From Spirosoma pollinicola (GTDB taxonomy: Bacteria; Bacteroidota; Bacteroidia; Cytophagales; Spirosomataceae), in NCBI RefSeq assembly GCF_002831565.1, contig NZ_CP025096.1, forward strand, positions 6,625,014-6,689,013: a stretch of 64,000 bases of DNA. The letters run 5' to 3'. Positions 16,529-25,507 of the stretch are shown piece after piece. The notes below the pieces were generated by a model. That model made no database searches and was not told where the DNA came from. It was given only the letters and a program-made list of their open reading frames with translations. How positions within the stretch are numbered: the stretch's first letter is position 1; each line of letters starts with the position of its first letter. The translations under genes and the position numbers were made by a program.

Positions 16529-17917
16529 ATGGCAAAACGAAACAGCCCGAAACAGTCGCCAAGCTTAAGAATTAAAGCCGTAAGCGAGGTGGCCTCCGAA
16601 TCCGAGCAACTCAAAGAACAGTTCTATGAACTGCTTTTACCCGAAGAATATCAGGAATTAAGGCAATACCTGGGAAACGACGGATTCTTAAGTAATGACG
16701 AAATCAGTGCTGCCTTACGAGATGGTCGATTAGTAAAAGAAGAGCTATCCGAAAAGCTTTCGACGTTAAATCTGCCTACCGATAATAAGGGCTTACAAGA
16801 GAAGCTGACGGACTACCTCTGGGAGCTTCACCAAATCATTCAGGACCCAGCCTTAGAACGCATCCAGGCTGATAAATTCTACCAGGTAGAGACCATACAA
16901 GCCATTCCTGATGCCGAACGCAAGCAAGGAGAGGATGAACAATCCAAACAACGGGAACGGGACAGAAGTCTCGAAATTGTAAACGGCGGACTCATTGCGA
17001 ACTTTCTTCACAATTTCAAGAAGGCGTACAACCTGGAAGATAATCCAGAAATAGACATGGGAAAGAAAACACGTTTCCAATGGCAGGATGTCGAAGCTTC
17101 AATGGAAAAGATGGGTCTCACGCGTGAAATGCTAGCCGAAACAGGCAATTTGGACCGCTTATTAAAGGGTGAGAAAACCGGTGTCATTGACTTTAAATCA
17201 GAATATAATGGTCAGGAAACGGCCTTACGGGGTAAGATTTATTTGGTCAGTCAAGGAGATGAAGTAAAACCTTTTTTTCAATCGGTTAAGCAGACGCTGC
17301 AAGTGCCCGATCAGAAATGGGGGTACTCGTTTAGTCAGGAGGATAAAGACCTACTCAAGCAAAAAGGTGAGTTAGGCAAACAGGTCGAGTTGGATGACCG
17401 AATTACAGGAAAGAAATACAAGGCGTACGTCGGTGTCGATCAGGAAACAAACTCGCTGACCATTTGGCGCGCAGATAGGGTACATATCCCGATCCAGATC
17501 AAAGGGATTACCCTGTCAAAAGAACAGCAGGAATCCCTACAGCAAGGAAACCCCATACGGTTATCCGGTATGACGGGTGAGAATGGCCAAAAATTCGATG
17601 CTGATGTACAGGTATCCGCTGGCAGGCGGAGCCTCAGCTTTTCGCCCCCTTCCGAAGCGATCAAACAAACCATCGATGTAAAAACAGCGAAGGAGATGAA
17701 CCGTGCGTCGGACCAGCTGCAAGGCACATCCGTCGGCAGCGCAACGACCAAGGTCCAGCTACCCGCGCAGAAAAAACAGAGAGAAGAGTCAAAAAATAAG
17801 GGTATCGATCCGGAAGTAGCAAAAACCGGTGAACCAGCCACTAAAAAAGAGCTGGGTAAAAATAAGAGCCAGGCTAAAAACAAAAAGACCCAGAAGGATC
17901 AGGGTCTTGGTGTCTAA
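16529..17917 (+). CDS. DUF4099/DUF3945-type plasmid protein
   Basis: The 462-residue protein has a charged N-terminal half. A DUF4099-like segment around residues 185-240 (WQDVEASMEKMGLTREMLAE and beyond) is followed by DUF3945-like repeats (IKGITLSKEQQESLQQGNPI and a preceding similar unit with FSQEDKDLLKQKGELGKQVE). The C-terminus is Lys-rich and disordered. These proteins are regular neighbours of Toprim and topoisomerase genes on Bacteroidota plasmids and conjugative elements. Their molecular role is not established. Confidence 0.78.
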   Translation: MAKRNSPKQSPSLRIKAVSEVASESEQLKEQFYELLLPEEYQELRQYLGNDGFLSNDEISAALRDGRLVKEELSEKLSTLNLPTDNKGLQEKLTDYLWELHQIIQDPALERIQADKFYQVETIQAIPDAERKQGEDEQSKQRERDRSLEIVNGGLIANFLHNFKKAYNLEDNPEIDMGKKTRFQWQDVEASMEKMGLTREMLAETGNLDRLLKGEKTGVIDFKSEYNGQETALRGKIYLVSQGDEVKPFFQSVKQTLQVPDQKWGYSFSQEDKDLLKQKGELGKQVELDDRITGKKYKAYVGVDQETNSLTIWRADRVHIPIQIKGITLSKEQQESLQQGNPIRLSGMTGENGQKFDADVQVSAGRRSLSFSPPSEAIKQTIDVKTAKEMNRASDQLQGTSVGSATTKVQLPAQKKQREESKNKGIDPEVAKTGEPATKKELGKNKSQAKNKKTQKDQGLGV

Positions 17918-17932
17918 TCGGAATACCGTTAT

Positions 17933-18421
17933 TTACTGCCGAATCCAGGTCAGGGTTGCTTCGTGCGTTTTTTTGTCTTCGCTATCAATCAAGTCAATGT
18001 GACGGTGCCAGACCATCGTCGTCTGATCAACCGTCACATTGTGGTAGTCACCCGATTCATAAGGCGACAATACACTTAGGTTTGATCCTGAAGCTTTCCA
18101 GGTTCCTTTTTCAGCAAACCCGAACAGTTCTAACGTGCGGGAGTCACAGGTTTCAGAAGTCGTCCTGGATATTTTACCGTTGCTGGTTAGGTTCATGCGA
18201 AAATCATTGATACAGGCATCTCCGATTTGTTGCCGGTAAGCAGCCAGTAGATCCGTGACATTAGTACCCCAGACACCGGTAGTGCCGGGATCGATTGTCA
18301 GGGCCTGAAGTTTCCAGCTGCCAGCGACTAAAGCCGGATCGAATGCCGGTGTAACGTCTCCTCCGCCTTTTTCGCAACTCCACAGTAGCGTAAGGGATAA
18401 GAAAAGAATCAAACGTTTCAT
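17933..18421 (-). CDS. Small lipoprotein, lipocalin-like
   Basis: Starting at the second Met (MKRLILFLSLTLLWSC), the protein is 162 residues with a lipobox Cys at residue 16. The mature chain begins with a Gly/Asp spacer. The pattern VAGSWKLQALTI, then GKISRTT and FGFAEKGTWKAS, is typical of Bacteroidota lipocalin-like lipoproteins. It points against the flanking genes. The function is unknown; it may be cargo of the plasmid. Confidence 0.75.
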   Translation of the reverse strand: MKRLILFLSLTLLWSCEKGGGDVTPAFDPALVAGSWKLQALTIDPGTTGVWGTNVTDLLAAYRQQIGDACINDFRMNLTSNGKISRTTSETCDSRTLELFGFAEKGTWKASGSNLSVLSPYESGDYHNVTVDQTTMVWHRHIDLIDSEDKKTHEATLTWIRQ

Positions 18422-18450
18422 AGTTGTCAATCTATTAACAGGTTATTACA

Positions 18451-20079
18451 ATGCCTACCTACAACCAACCCAGTTTTCAGGATTACCGCAGCCAAATATC
18501 CATCATCGAACTGGCCTTGCATTCAGGGTACGAATGGCAACCCAAAAAAGGGAAAACGATGCCTGTTCTTTACAATCCTAGCTTCGATGACCACATCGTC
18601 GTGAAGAATCCCAATGATCCGGCAAATCAAGTTTATTTCCAAACTGGTTCCTACGCTGATCGCGGTACTTTGATCAATTTTGTCTCAAATCGTTTAACGA
18701 GTTGTTTCAGTCAATTCAATAACCCGAATCGTACCCCAGCCCAATGCATCAACGATGTCCTGAAAGACTATCTGGGCATTGTTCCAGAGCGGAAACAATC
18801 GGTGAAAAAGTTGGAAGACTTCATCCACCAGAGTTTTCGGGAAGCCGCTACTGAAAAAGAATTCTCCCTGGAGCATTATAAGCTTAGCCAACTCTCCGCT
18901 GAGAACTACCTGACCCAAGAACGTTACATCCTGCCTGATTTACTCAACTTGCCCCAGTTTTCGGGAACAGTAGCCACTCAGCGAATTTATTTCAACGAAG
19001 GCAAACCCGTTTCACTGGCCGGTAATGAGCAGTCACCTAATGGCGAACGGGTACTTGAAAATATTGCCTTTCCATACATTCCCGGCGATGGAGAGGCTAT
19101 AAATGGGTTGGAACTAAGAACTGCTACCTTTAAAAGTCACGCAGCCGGATCAGATCGTAGCCACGGCGTTTGGATTTCCAATGCCAATGAACTACCCACC
19201 CAGCGGCTTGTCGTCGGAGAAAGCGCCATTGACCTCTTATCGTTTCGACAGATGGAGATCAGTACGGGCCTGCATCCCCAGGCTGACAGCCGGTACGCGT
19301 CCATCGGTGGAAGCTTGTCCCTGGATAACCTGACGACGCTAGAGAAATTCATGGATAAGTCAACGCAGCTGGTGTTTGGCTTTGATAATGATGATAAAGG
19401 GGCACGGTATGCACTAACCGCCTTAACCGCGATGTCGAAAGATAATTTGTCACTAACCCAGGCCAGCCAGCAGGGATACGTTTCCCTACAGGTTCCCTCA
19501 CCCGCCTTACAGCAAGGCTTTACAAAATTGATTGAGGACCATAGCCGGGCTATACAAACCTACATGCCTCAGGCGTCGAGCGATTTAAGCGAAGACCTGA
19601 AAAAAAATATGTTTCATTGGCGAACGGATACGAAAGTGCCTACCCTTGAAATTCCGCTCAACACGGCACTGCTGAACACGGTAAATAACCAACTCATCCA
19701 GCAAGGTCAATTCTCGCGCTCGGTAGCCATCGTGCGGCCCAGGGGAAAGGATTTCAATGAAGATCTGAAAGTGGAACAATTACGTCAGGTCAAACGGCCA
19801 GTTCTGCTTATCAATCCAGCCAAGGGGCAAATAGTAAACCGTTTTTCGACGGAGGAGGATGCCCGTCAATTCATCGAGAAAGACCTAACTAAAAAATTAC
19901 TGCCCATTGGTACAGAACTACAGGTACTGAAAGCAGATCCAAATCAGCTACGCCCAAACGTATTAGGTGAAATACGGGTAACCTCATCGGGCTTAGAAAA
20001 GACGTATACGGACAACTTCAAAACGCAGGCTAACCGGCAGCGTCACGAACCAAGTAAAACGAACGAACAAACTTTATAG
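18451..20079 (+). CDS. Toprim-domain protein (primase-like, Bacteroidota plasmid type)
   Basis: The 542-residue protein has an N-terminal region with the layout of a primase zinc-binding domain but without a Cys cluster (residues 10-90). A Toprim core follows: LVVGESAIDLL near residue 252 (catalytic Glu) and VFGFDNDDKGARY near 307-319 (DxD). The C-terminal 200 residues are of unknown fold. It lies between the DUF3945 gene and topoisomerase I. It probably makes primers for or processes transferred single strands (inference). Confidence 0.82.
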   Translation: MPTYNQPSFQDYRSQISIIELALHSGYEWQPKKGKTMPVLYNPSFDDHIVVKNPNDPANQVYFQTGSYADRGTLINFVSNRLTSCFSQFNNPNRTPAQCINDVLKDYLGIVPERKQSVKKLEDFIHQSFREAATEKEFSLEHYKLSQLSAENYLTQERYILPDLLNLPQFSGTVATQRIYFNEGKPVSLAGNEQSPNGERVLENIAFPYIPGDGEAINGLELRTATFKSHAAGSDRSHGVWISNANELPTQRLVVGESAIDLLSFRQMEISTGLHPQADSRYASIGGSLSLDNLTTLEKFMDKSTQLVFGFDNDDKGARYALTALTAMSKDNLSLTQASQQGYVSLQVPSPALQQGFTKLIEDHSRAIQTYMPQASSDLSEDLKKNMFHWRTDTKVPTLEIPLNTALLNTVNNQLIQQGQFSRSVAIVRPRGKDFNEDLKVEQLRQVKRPVLLINPAKGQIVNRFSTEEDARQFIEKDLTKKLLPIGTELQVLKADPNQLRPNVLGEIRVTSSGLEKTYTDNFKTQANRQRHEPSKTNEQTL

Positions 20080-20188
20080 AAGGGCTAAAAATAAATTGTA
20101 TTGTATTTGATAAATAGAGATTTATACTTGTTTATAAAAACACATAATCTTAGATTTAATTGTTTCTCTCCCTAACTTATGATTAGTT

Positions 20189-22330
20189 ATGAAACTACTG
20201 ATAGTCGAATCACCCAATAAAATTAAGAAGCTGAAATCTCTGCTGGGATCAGAGTATGAAGTAGCGGCCAGTGTTGGCCATATCCGCGATTTGCCCACTA
20301 AAGAGTTAGGCATAAACCGCCAGGCCGGGTACAAGATGGACTACCAAGTGTACGACGAAAAACAGGATGTTGTCAAACGACTACAATATCTGGTCAATCA
20401 AATTGGCCGGGAAAATGTGTTGCTGGCCACCGATCCGGACCGAGAAGGGGAGGCCATCGCCTACCATTTGTCCCAGGTATTAAATATTCCTTTACAGCAG
20501 GCTCAACGGGTAACCTTTCAGGAGATAACCCAGAAAGCATTACAGGCCGCTCTACAGGCTGTGCGGGGACTGGACCTAAAGCTAATTGCCGCTCAGGAAG
20601 CGCGCCGGGCGATTGATCGACTGGTAGGCTATGAAGTATCGCCGATGCTCTGGAAAAAAATTGGTGGTAAACTCTCCGCCGGACGTGTTCAGTCGGTCGC
20701 CCTGCGATTAGTCGTCGAGCGGGAACGAACCATCCAGGAATTTGCCGAAAAATTCACCTACCGGGGAAGCGGGGAATTCAGAACCGCAGCTGGTGAGATC
20801 ATCAAAGCAACTCGTCAGCAATTGTTCATCGATGAGTCGGCCGCGCGGAGTTATCTGAGGAGTGCCGGCACAAAAGCCTTTACCGTGACAGACGTGCAGA
20901 CTAAGCCAACGGAGAAAACGCCCCCCGCTCCCTTTACAACCTCAACGCTGCAACAAGACGGTATCAAGAAATTCAGGTGGAACGCCAAGAAGGTAATGGA
21001 CGTGGCTCAGAAACTCTTTGAGGGCGGTCATATCACCTACATGCGTACTGATAGCCCAAACCTGAGCGAAGAGGCTGTAGAGGCCATAAAAGCGCACGTA
21101 GAACCCAATATTGGGTCTGAGTATTTTCAGGCCCGTCGGTTCAAATCCAAAGAGTCCGCTCAGGAAGCACACGAAGCGATTCGCCCGACCCATTTCGAAA
21201 ATCCGTCAGTCGGTGACGACGACGATCAGCAGAAGTTATACCGGTTGATTTATACCCGCGCACTAGCCAGCCAGATGACCCCAGCCCGGTATCAGCAAAC
21301 CACCGTTACCATTGCCGAACGCGATCCTTCTGACATCTACCAGGCGAAAGCCAGTGTCCTGGAGTTCGATGGCTTTTTACGGGTCTATCAGGAAAGTGAA
21401 GAGGAAGAGGGTGAAAAAGAAGAAACCCTGACGACGGCAATTAAAAAAGGAGAATCGCTAAGTCATGAACTGCTCCGGGTAAAACAAATTTATGCGATGC
21501 CTCCCCGGCGGTACGACGAAGCGACGCTCGTCAAGGATCTGGAGAATCAGGGTATCGGCAGGCCCAGCACGTACGCCAGTATCCTGACTAATATTACCAA
21601 CCGTCAGTACGTTGAAACCGCTACGGTCCCCGGTCGAAAGGTGCAAGCCTTGGTACTGACCTGGCAAGCGGCCCAGGGCCTGCGTCAAAGCAGCGAGTCT
21701 GTCTCACTGGGTGGAGATAAAGCCAAGCTGGTACCAACCTCCATCGGTAATTCGATCACAGAATTTCTGGAAAAGCATTTCGACACGATGGTTGATTATA
21801 AATTTACCGCGAATGTCGAGGAGCAATTAGACGAGATCGTGGCGGGTAAACGTAAGTTTCTGGATGTTGTTGGTTCGTTCGATACCAGCCACCGTCAGCA
21901 AATAGATAAGGCCGATCAGACCGCAGTGGATGCGGCACCCCGAGAAGGAGCCAGCCGGTTAGTAGGTGAGCTGGATGCAAAACCGATCCGCTCAGGTAAA
22001 TCCAAATTCGGTACCTACATTTCATACGATGGTCAATTCTATAACCTACAGCACGTAGAACCTGATCAGGTGACAGTTGACCATCTCCACCAGGCAATGG
22101 CCCAGAAGCAGGTCGCGAAAGCCCTTAACGAAGCCGGATTTATCGCTAAGGTGGGAAAGAAGTACGAAGTTCGGAAAGGTCAGTTTGGTATTTATGTTAC
22201 GGATGGAACGACAAAAGCGACCGTACGGAATAGAACCGAAGAGGAAGCCGCTAAGTTAACCGCTGATGAGTGTAAAGAGATTATAAAGGGTTACATCGCC
22301 TGGACAAAATCAAAGAAAGCTAAATCGTAA
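20189..22330 (+). CDS. topA: DNA topoisomerase I (type IA)
   Basis: The 713-residue protein starts with the Toprim motif LLIVESPNK and has DPDREGEAIAYH near residue 80. The active-site segment ITYMRTDSPNLS places the catalytic Tyr at about residue 284. Downstream are VKDLENQGIGRPSTYASILT and the C-terminal repeats KSKFGTYISYDGQFYNLQ and GKKYEVRKGQFGIYVTDGTT. It lacks the long Cys-rich tail of many chromosomal TopA proteins and is somewhat short. It probably relaxes plasmid DNA during replication or transfer. Confidence 0.94.
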   Translation: MKLLIVESPNKIKKLKSLLGSEYEVAASVGHIRDLPTKELGINRQAGYKMDYQVYDEKQDVVKRLQYLVNQIGRENVLLATDPDREGEAIAYHLSQVLNIPLQQAQRVTFQEITQKALQAALQAVRGLDLKLIAAQEARRAIDRLVGYEVSPMLWKKIGGKLSAGRVQSVALRLVVERERTIQEFAEKFTYRGSGEFRTAAGEIIKATRQQLFIDESAARSYLRSAGTKAFTVTDVQTKPTEKTPPAPFTTSTLQQDGIKKFRWNAKKVMDVAQKLFEGGHITYMRTDSPNLSEEAVEAIKAHVEPNIGSEYFQARRFKSKESAQEAHEAIRPTHFENPSVGDDDDQQKLYRLIYTRALASQMTPARYQQTTVTIAERDPSDIYQAKASVLEFDGFLRVYQESEEEEGEKEETLTTAIKKGESLSHELLRVKQIYAMPPRRYDEATLVKDLENQGIGRPSTYASILTNITNRQYVETATVPGRKVQALVLTWQAAQGLRQSSESVSLGGDKAKLVPTSIGNSITEFLEKHFDTMVDYKFTANVEEQLDEIVAGKRKFLDVVGSFDTSHRQQIDKADQTAVDAAPREGASRLVGELDAKPIRSGKSKFGTYISYDGQFYNLQHVEPDQVTVDHLHQAMAQKQVAKALNEAGFIAKVGKKYEVRKGQFGIYVTDGTTKATVRNRTEEEAAKLTADECKEIIKGYIAWTKSKKAKS

Positions 22331-22358
22331 ATGAGGTCAGTGTATCTCTATACTAGAG

Positions 22359-22387
22359 ACAGGAACTAATTAATTCCTGTTTTTTTA
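22359..22387 (+). terminator. Intrinsic terminator after topoisomerase I
   Basis: The stem ACAGGAA/TTCCTGT (22359-22365 with 22374-22380) has an AT-rich loop and is followed by six T. It ends the DUF3945-Toprim-topA transcript and marks the border to the small-gene cluster. Confidence 0.85.
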
Positions 22388-22451
22388 TGTCAGGGATAGA
22401 AACGTACTTAAATTACATAATATAACACTTGACTATTTAAGTACATTTTTA

Positions 22452-22482
22452 TAGGTTTACATCGTAATCAAAGAGAAAAAGT
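22452..22482 (+). promoter_or_regulatory. Shared promoter-leader cassette, copy 1
   Basis: The -7 box TAGGTTTA (22452-22459) is followed five bases later by TAATCAAAGAG (22465-22475) and then the ATG at 22483. The same leader occurs before three other genes and once without a gene. An upstream TAAGTACATTTT also matches copy 2. Confidence 0.7.
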
Positions 22483-22689
22483 ATGAGAACGATTGTAAAC
22501 GCGCAGGAACTAGCCACGTTAGTTGAAGCGTCGCATCACTTCTTTACCTCAGTTGGGGGGATAACCCTGCCAACCAGTCGGGAGGTAGTGCAGCAGGCGC
22601 TGCGGGAACCGCCTAAGCAGTGCGTTATTGGTCACGAGGCCGGGATTTTATTCATTTATAACTGGGTAAGTGATGGAAATAGCAATTAG
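22483..22689 (+). CDS. Small protein of unknown family
   Basis: The 68-residue protein has no recognised domain. It begins MRTIVNAQELATLVEASHHF and looks soluble. It is the first gene behind copy 1 of the shared leader and overlaps the next gene by about 20 bases, suggesting coupled expression. Confidence 0.6.
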   Translation: MRTIVNAQELATLVEASHHFFTSVGGITLPTSREVVQQALREPPKQCVIGHEAGILFIYNWVSDGNSN

Positions 22690-23056
22690 TGTAAAATCGA
22701 CTGGGCATACGTTCGCCTTTGAATCGCCAATCAATTATGAACACAGTTCAGGCTTCACAAGCCAGATCAGCGAAAATGCCAAATCGGAAATGGAGTTGTT
22801 TGCCATCAACGGAGCAATCTACGACGCCGGAAAGGGAGTTATTGAATGGGTCTATAACATCGGAACAAAACAGGAAGATGTCGAACATATTGGCATCTGG
22901 TGGGAAAATCGGAAATTGACCGATTATGATGGTGTTTTCGCTCTCCCAGTGCAGGCCATCATTTTGCTGGAGCAGGCAGGCATCAAGGTAGGGGAGAATT
23001 ACCGACCCGAATCAGACCCAGCAGCGGGCGAAAAAAGGCTATTTATTCTTGACTAA
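22670..23056 (+). CDS. Hypothetical protein, family unknown
   Basis: The 128-residue protein (127 if the second Met is used) is acidic and predicted soluble, with beta-rich features such as IGIWWENRKLTDYDGVFALP. No catalytic motif was seen. It lies in the same transcript as the preceding 68-residue gene. AUG and RBS context alone cannot decide between the two adjacent ATG codons. Confidence 0.6.
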   Translation: MMEIAISVKSTGHTFAFESPINYEHSSGFTSQISENAKSEMELFAINGAIYDAGKGVIEWVYNIGTKQEDVEHIGIWWENRKLTDYDGVFALPVQAIILLEQAGIKVGENYRPESDPAAGEKRLFILD

Positions 23057-23104
23057 GTGTCTGTATTATAGAGCATTATACTTGTTTTATAAAGTACATT
23101 TTGT

Positions 23105-23135
23105 TATCTTTCTTCTGTAATCAAAGAAGAAAGCC
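23105..23135 (+). promoter_or_regulatory. Shared promoter-leader cassette, copy 2
   Basis: TATCTTTC (23105-23112) precedes TAATCAAAGAA (from 23118) and the ATG at 23136. The upstream sequence AAGTACATTTTG matches copy 1. It drives the GIY-YIG gene. Confidence 0.7.
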
Positions 23136-23420
23136 ATGAATCAGTCTCAGAATCCAACCCTGTCTGGTACGGTGTACCTCATCCACCTCAGCGAAAAAAT
23201 GCACCACTCGCAGCACTACATTGGGTGGGCAGCGAACGTCGAAGGGCGGATGCATCACCACCGGCACAACCGGGGAAGCCGGTTTTTAGCGGCAGCCAAC
23301 GAACGGGGTATTCGCTACGAAATTGTTCGCCAGTGGCCAGGGGACAAGCACCTGGAACGACAGTTGAAGAATCGCAAAAAAGCCCGGTTGCTTTGCCCGA
23401 TTTGTAACAAAGTACACTGA
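23136..23420 (+). CDS. GIY-YIG nuclease-domain protein
   Basis: The 94-residue protein holds essentially one GIY-YIG domain: VYLIH (residues 11-15) and HYIGWA (about 27-32) replace the GIY and YIG elements. An Arg follows at about 38 (EGRMHHHRHNRGSRFL) and a conserved Glu in KHLERQLKNRK. It resembles UvrC/SLX1-type and phage-encoded single-domain nucleases. It ends in CPICNKVH, a possible half zinc site. It is driven by leader copy 2. Its target is unknown. Confidence 0.8.
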   Translation: MNQSQNPTLSGTVYLIHLSEKMHHSQHYIGWAANVEGRMHHHRHNRGSRFLAAANERGIRYEIVRQWPGDKHLERQLKNRKKARLLCPICNKVH

Positions 23421-23430
23421 TCTTACACCT

Positions 23431-23453
23431 GAGCCGGGCATTGGTCCCGGCTC
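23431..23453 (+). terminator. Hairpin after the GIY-YIG gene
   Basis: GAGCCGGG (23431-23438) pairs with CCCGGCTC (23446-23453) around a seven-base loop, then TTAATCCTTTCTT. It is a strong GC stem but has a weak T-run, so termination is likely but not certain. Confidence 0.6.
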
Positions 23454-23469
23454 TTAATCCTTTCTTACA

Positions 23470-23697
23470 ATGCCACAATTAACCGATAAACCTTGCGAAA
23501 ATTGCGGACGTATGCTCAAAGCGATTAATCCGGAAAAGGGAGCGAACTATTTTTATCTTTGAGCCTGTAACCGACCTGTTCAAACTGACCTTGGGATTGT
23601 TAATCTGGGCTCAGAAGAGCACGATCTGATTTTAGCCAGCGGCAGCTGGAACCTCAACGATCTGTTAACGCCCCAACCCAATATTTGGCTTTATTGA
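23470..23697 (+). pseudogene. Zinc-ribbon-like small protein gene with one in-frame TGA
   Basis: The frame from the ATG at 23470 gives 75 codons, interrupted once by TGA at 23560-23562. Before it comes a CxxC knuckle (PCENCGRML); the TGA falls two codons before another Cys (TGA-Ala-Cys), close to where a zinc ribbon would have its second Cys pair. After the TGA the frame stays open for 44 codons with sensible composition. The simplest reading is a Cys (TGC/TGT) or Trp codon mutated to stop. Selenocysteine or readthrough is possible but unsupported. Confidence 0.6.
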
Positions 23698-23789
23698 CTT
23701 GACTATTAGCGGAATTGCATGTCTTGGACTACGTTAGTTTTAGCGACTTCTACTAATGTGGTTCCCCTAACCCTTTAAATAACAGTATA

Positions 23790-24161
23790 ATGAAGCGCTA
23801 TTTGAATCACGTCATTGGACTATTAGCCCTCATCTTTATCTGCCAGGCATTGTCCAGCCGCCCTACCGGAAATTTCCAGGATGATACTAATATAGCCATT
23901 ACCCAACAGCTTACTAAAAAGGCCGCATTGCTGAAATTTAACAGGAATTACTTCATGGTTAAGTCGGTTGCATTTCTGACCGAATCGAATAGGCAGATTG
24001 CTGGCCAGCAGCAGAAGGGGTTGACCTTCTGCTGCAGTTATGAAACCGTTAAATCTAATGCACTTTACAAAGCAGGAGATTCGATGACGGGTAAAGATAA
24101 AGCTCTCTTTGTCACAGATAATCATGATCATTGGCATCTACATCGGATTACTGTGAAATAG
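23790..24161 (+). CDS. Small secreted protein, family unknown
   Basis: The 123-residue protein has a signal peptide (MKRYLNHVIGLLALIFICQA). The mature part is about 100 residues, has a CC pair (TFCCSYET) and ends with a His-rich segment (DNHDHWHLHR) that could bind metal. No family was recognised. It is followed by a good terminator. It is the only clearly exported product in the small-gene cluster. Confidence 0.65.
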   Translation: MKRYLNHVIGLLALIFICQALSSRPTGNFQDDTNIAITQQLTKKAALLKFNRNYFMVKSVAFLTESNRQIAGQQQKGLTFCCSYETVKSNALYKAGDSMTGKDKALFVTDNHDHWHLHRITVK

Positions 24162-24201
24162 GGGCTTGCGCTCAGGCGATCCAGTTTGATTACAGAGTCG
24201 G

Positions 24202-24235
24202 AGAACTACGGTTGATTAACTGTAGTTCTTTTTTT
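24202..24235 (+). terminator. Intrinsic terminator
   Basis: The stem AGAACTACGGTT / AACTGTAGTTCT (11 of 12 paired) has a GATT loop and is followed by seven T. It ends the transcript of the secreted protein at 23790-24161. Confidence 0.85.
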
Positions 24236-24249
24236 AAGAAATTGACGCT

Positions 24250-24729
24250 ATGCAACTGTTATCCCTATTTGATGATTGGCAAAAGGCCCTTACCGAATTC
24301 AATAACCTGCTGAAAATGCGGGTTAAAAAGTATGGGCAAACTAAAGTATTGGCTCAAATAAAAGTTATTGATAAAACTTCTTCAGAGGAGAAATCAATGA
24401 CGCGCAGTATGTATAACGCTCGGCTTCTGCATCCCCAGCACTGGCCAGAACCTTTACTTGAGCAATTTGCCGAGGTACTGAGTTGTCCTGAACTTCTGAC
24501 GTTCTACCAAAAACAGTCTACAATTATATCCCAGTTACCGGATCTGTTGACCAACTACATTAAAGGCGCTAATACGTCCAATGCGTTTGTTATACGCTTA
24601 CTTGACATAAACCAGGCAACATTCTATGCCAAGCAGAAAGAGCCTAAAACGTGGCACAGAGATGAACTTGTTCGTATTGAAGAAATTATCGAAACACTCA
24701 ATAAACTCAAATCAGTGTCAGCCCAATGA
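24250..24729 (+). CDS. Hypothetical protein with a C-terminal HTH-like motif shared with the gene at 30902
   Basis: The 159-residue protein is helical and basic near the N-terminus. Its last 45 residues (VIRLLDINQATFYAKQKEPK, then TWHRDELVRIEEIIETLNKL) fit a helix-turn-helix-like pattern and match the end of the 170-residue protein at 30902-31414. Both may be DNA-binding or adaptor proteins. The next reading frame overlaps its stop as ATGA. Confidence 0.6.
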   Translation: MQLLSLFDDWQKALTEFNNLLKMRVKKYGQTKVLAQIKVIDKTSSEEKSMTRSMYNARLLHPQHWPEPLLEQFAEVLSCPELLTFYQKQSTIISQLPDLLTNYIKGANTSNAFVIRLLDINQATFYAKQKEPKTWHRDELVRIEEIIETLNKLKSVSAQ

Positions 24730-25068
24730 AATCTAATGTGCATAAATCAATAAAAAATGAGCTGGCCGAACAACAGATGATAGATACGATAACTCAGATC
24801 CGTCATACTCCGCACGTTTGGCAGGTTGGTAATTTGATTGATCATCACAAGGAGGGTGCCAGTTTAACAAATTGACCTGAACGCCGACGACACGCAGACA
24901 TACCTGGTCTATTTATCCCTGTCAGGCAAACAGTACGAGCTGAGCGAAGAAGAAGCTACGCAATATTACTGGTACAATACTGGACTGATCTATACTTACC
25001 AGAACCGGCAACAAGTACAGGAGGATTTTAATCACTCCTTTTTTAAGCCCTATTTCGAGCTAGAATAA
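24726..25068 (+). pseudogene. Small gene broken by a frameshift
   Basis: An ATG overlapping the preceding stop opens 49 codons ending with TGA at 24873. From 24874 a different frame reads 64 codons without an own start (DLNADDTQTYLVYLSLSGKQ and beyond) up to a TAA at 25066. The second part has protein-like composition. This looks like one former protein of about 110 residues, split by a small indel near 24865. Programmed frameshifting is possible, but no slippery heptamer was seen. Confidence 0.5.
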
Positions 25069-25260
25069 GCACTCGTCTGATGCGTCTTTTTACTAAGTAA
25101 ACTGGTTAGATAGTTGCACGTTTATGTCCTATTAAATAAGCTCGGTTTTATATATAAGTACTTGAAGGTTAAATTAATATAAAAGGGCGAAGGGTCTTTT
25201 TCTTGTAAAAATATTTACTATTTTATGTGTTTTTTTCTTTGTTAAAATGTAAAAAAGAGC

Positions 25261-25303
25261 TATCTTTAATACATAATCAAAGAGCAAAAAACCACTAAAG
25301 ACC
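25261..25303 (+). promoter_or_regulatory. Shared promoter-leader cassette, copy 3
   Basis: TATCTTTA (25261-25268) precedes TAATCAAAGAG (25274-25284) and an ATG at 25304, here with a leader longer by about 12 bases. Upstream (25069-25260) is AT-rich sequence without a gene. Confidence 0.7.
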
Positions 25304-25504
25304 ATGACTTACGCAACGGAAACCGCCTTCGATTTCGACTTTAAATACACCCCTAGTGAAGCACCCACCCGCGACTATCCCGGGGATGGGCCAGAAGTAG
25401 AAATCACCGCAGTACGCCTAAACGGGGTTAAAATCCCGGTTGAAGCCCTCACCGCTGAACAGTACGAAGAAATGGTGCAGCACGTCCTTGAAAACTACTA
25501 CTAA
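25304..25504 (+). CDS. Small acidic protein, family unknown
   Basis: The 66-residue acidic protein has a phage-like look (YPGDGPEVEITAVRLNGVKI). It is driven by leader copy 3. No domain was identified. A strong, possibly pseudoknotted RNA element follows its stop immediately. Confidence 0.6.
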   Translation: MTYATETAFDFDFKYTPSEAPTRDYPGDGPEVEITAVRLNGVKIPVEALTAEQYEEMVQHVLENYY

Positions 25505-25507
25505 CCC

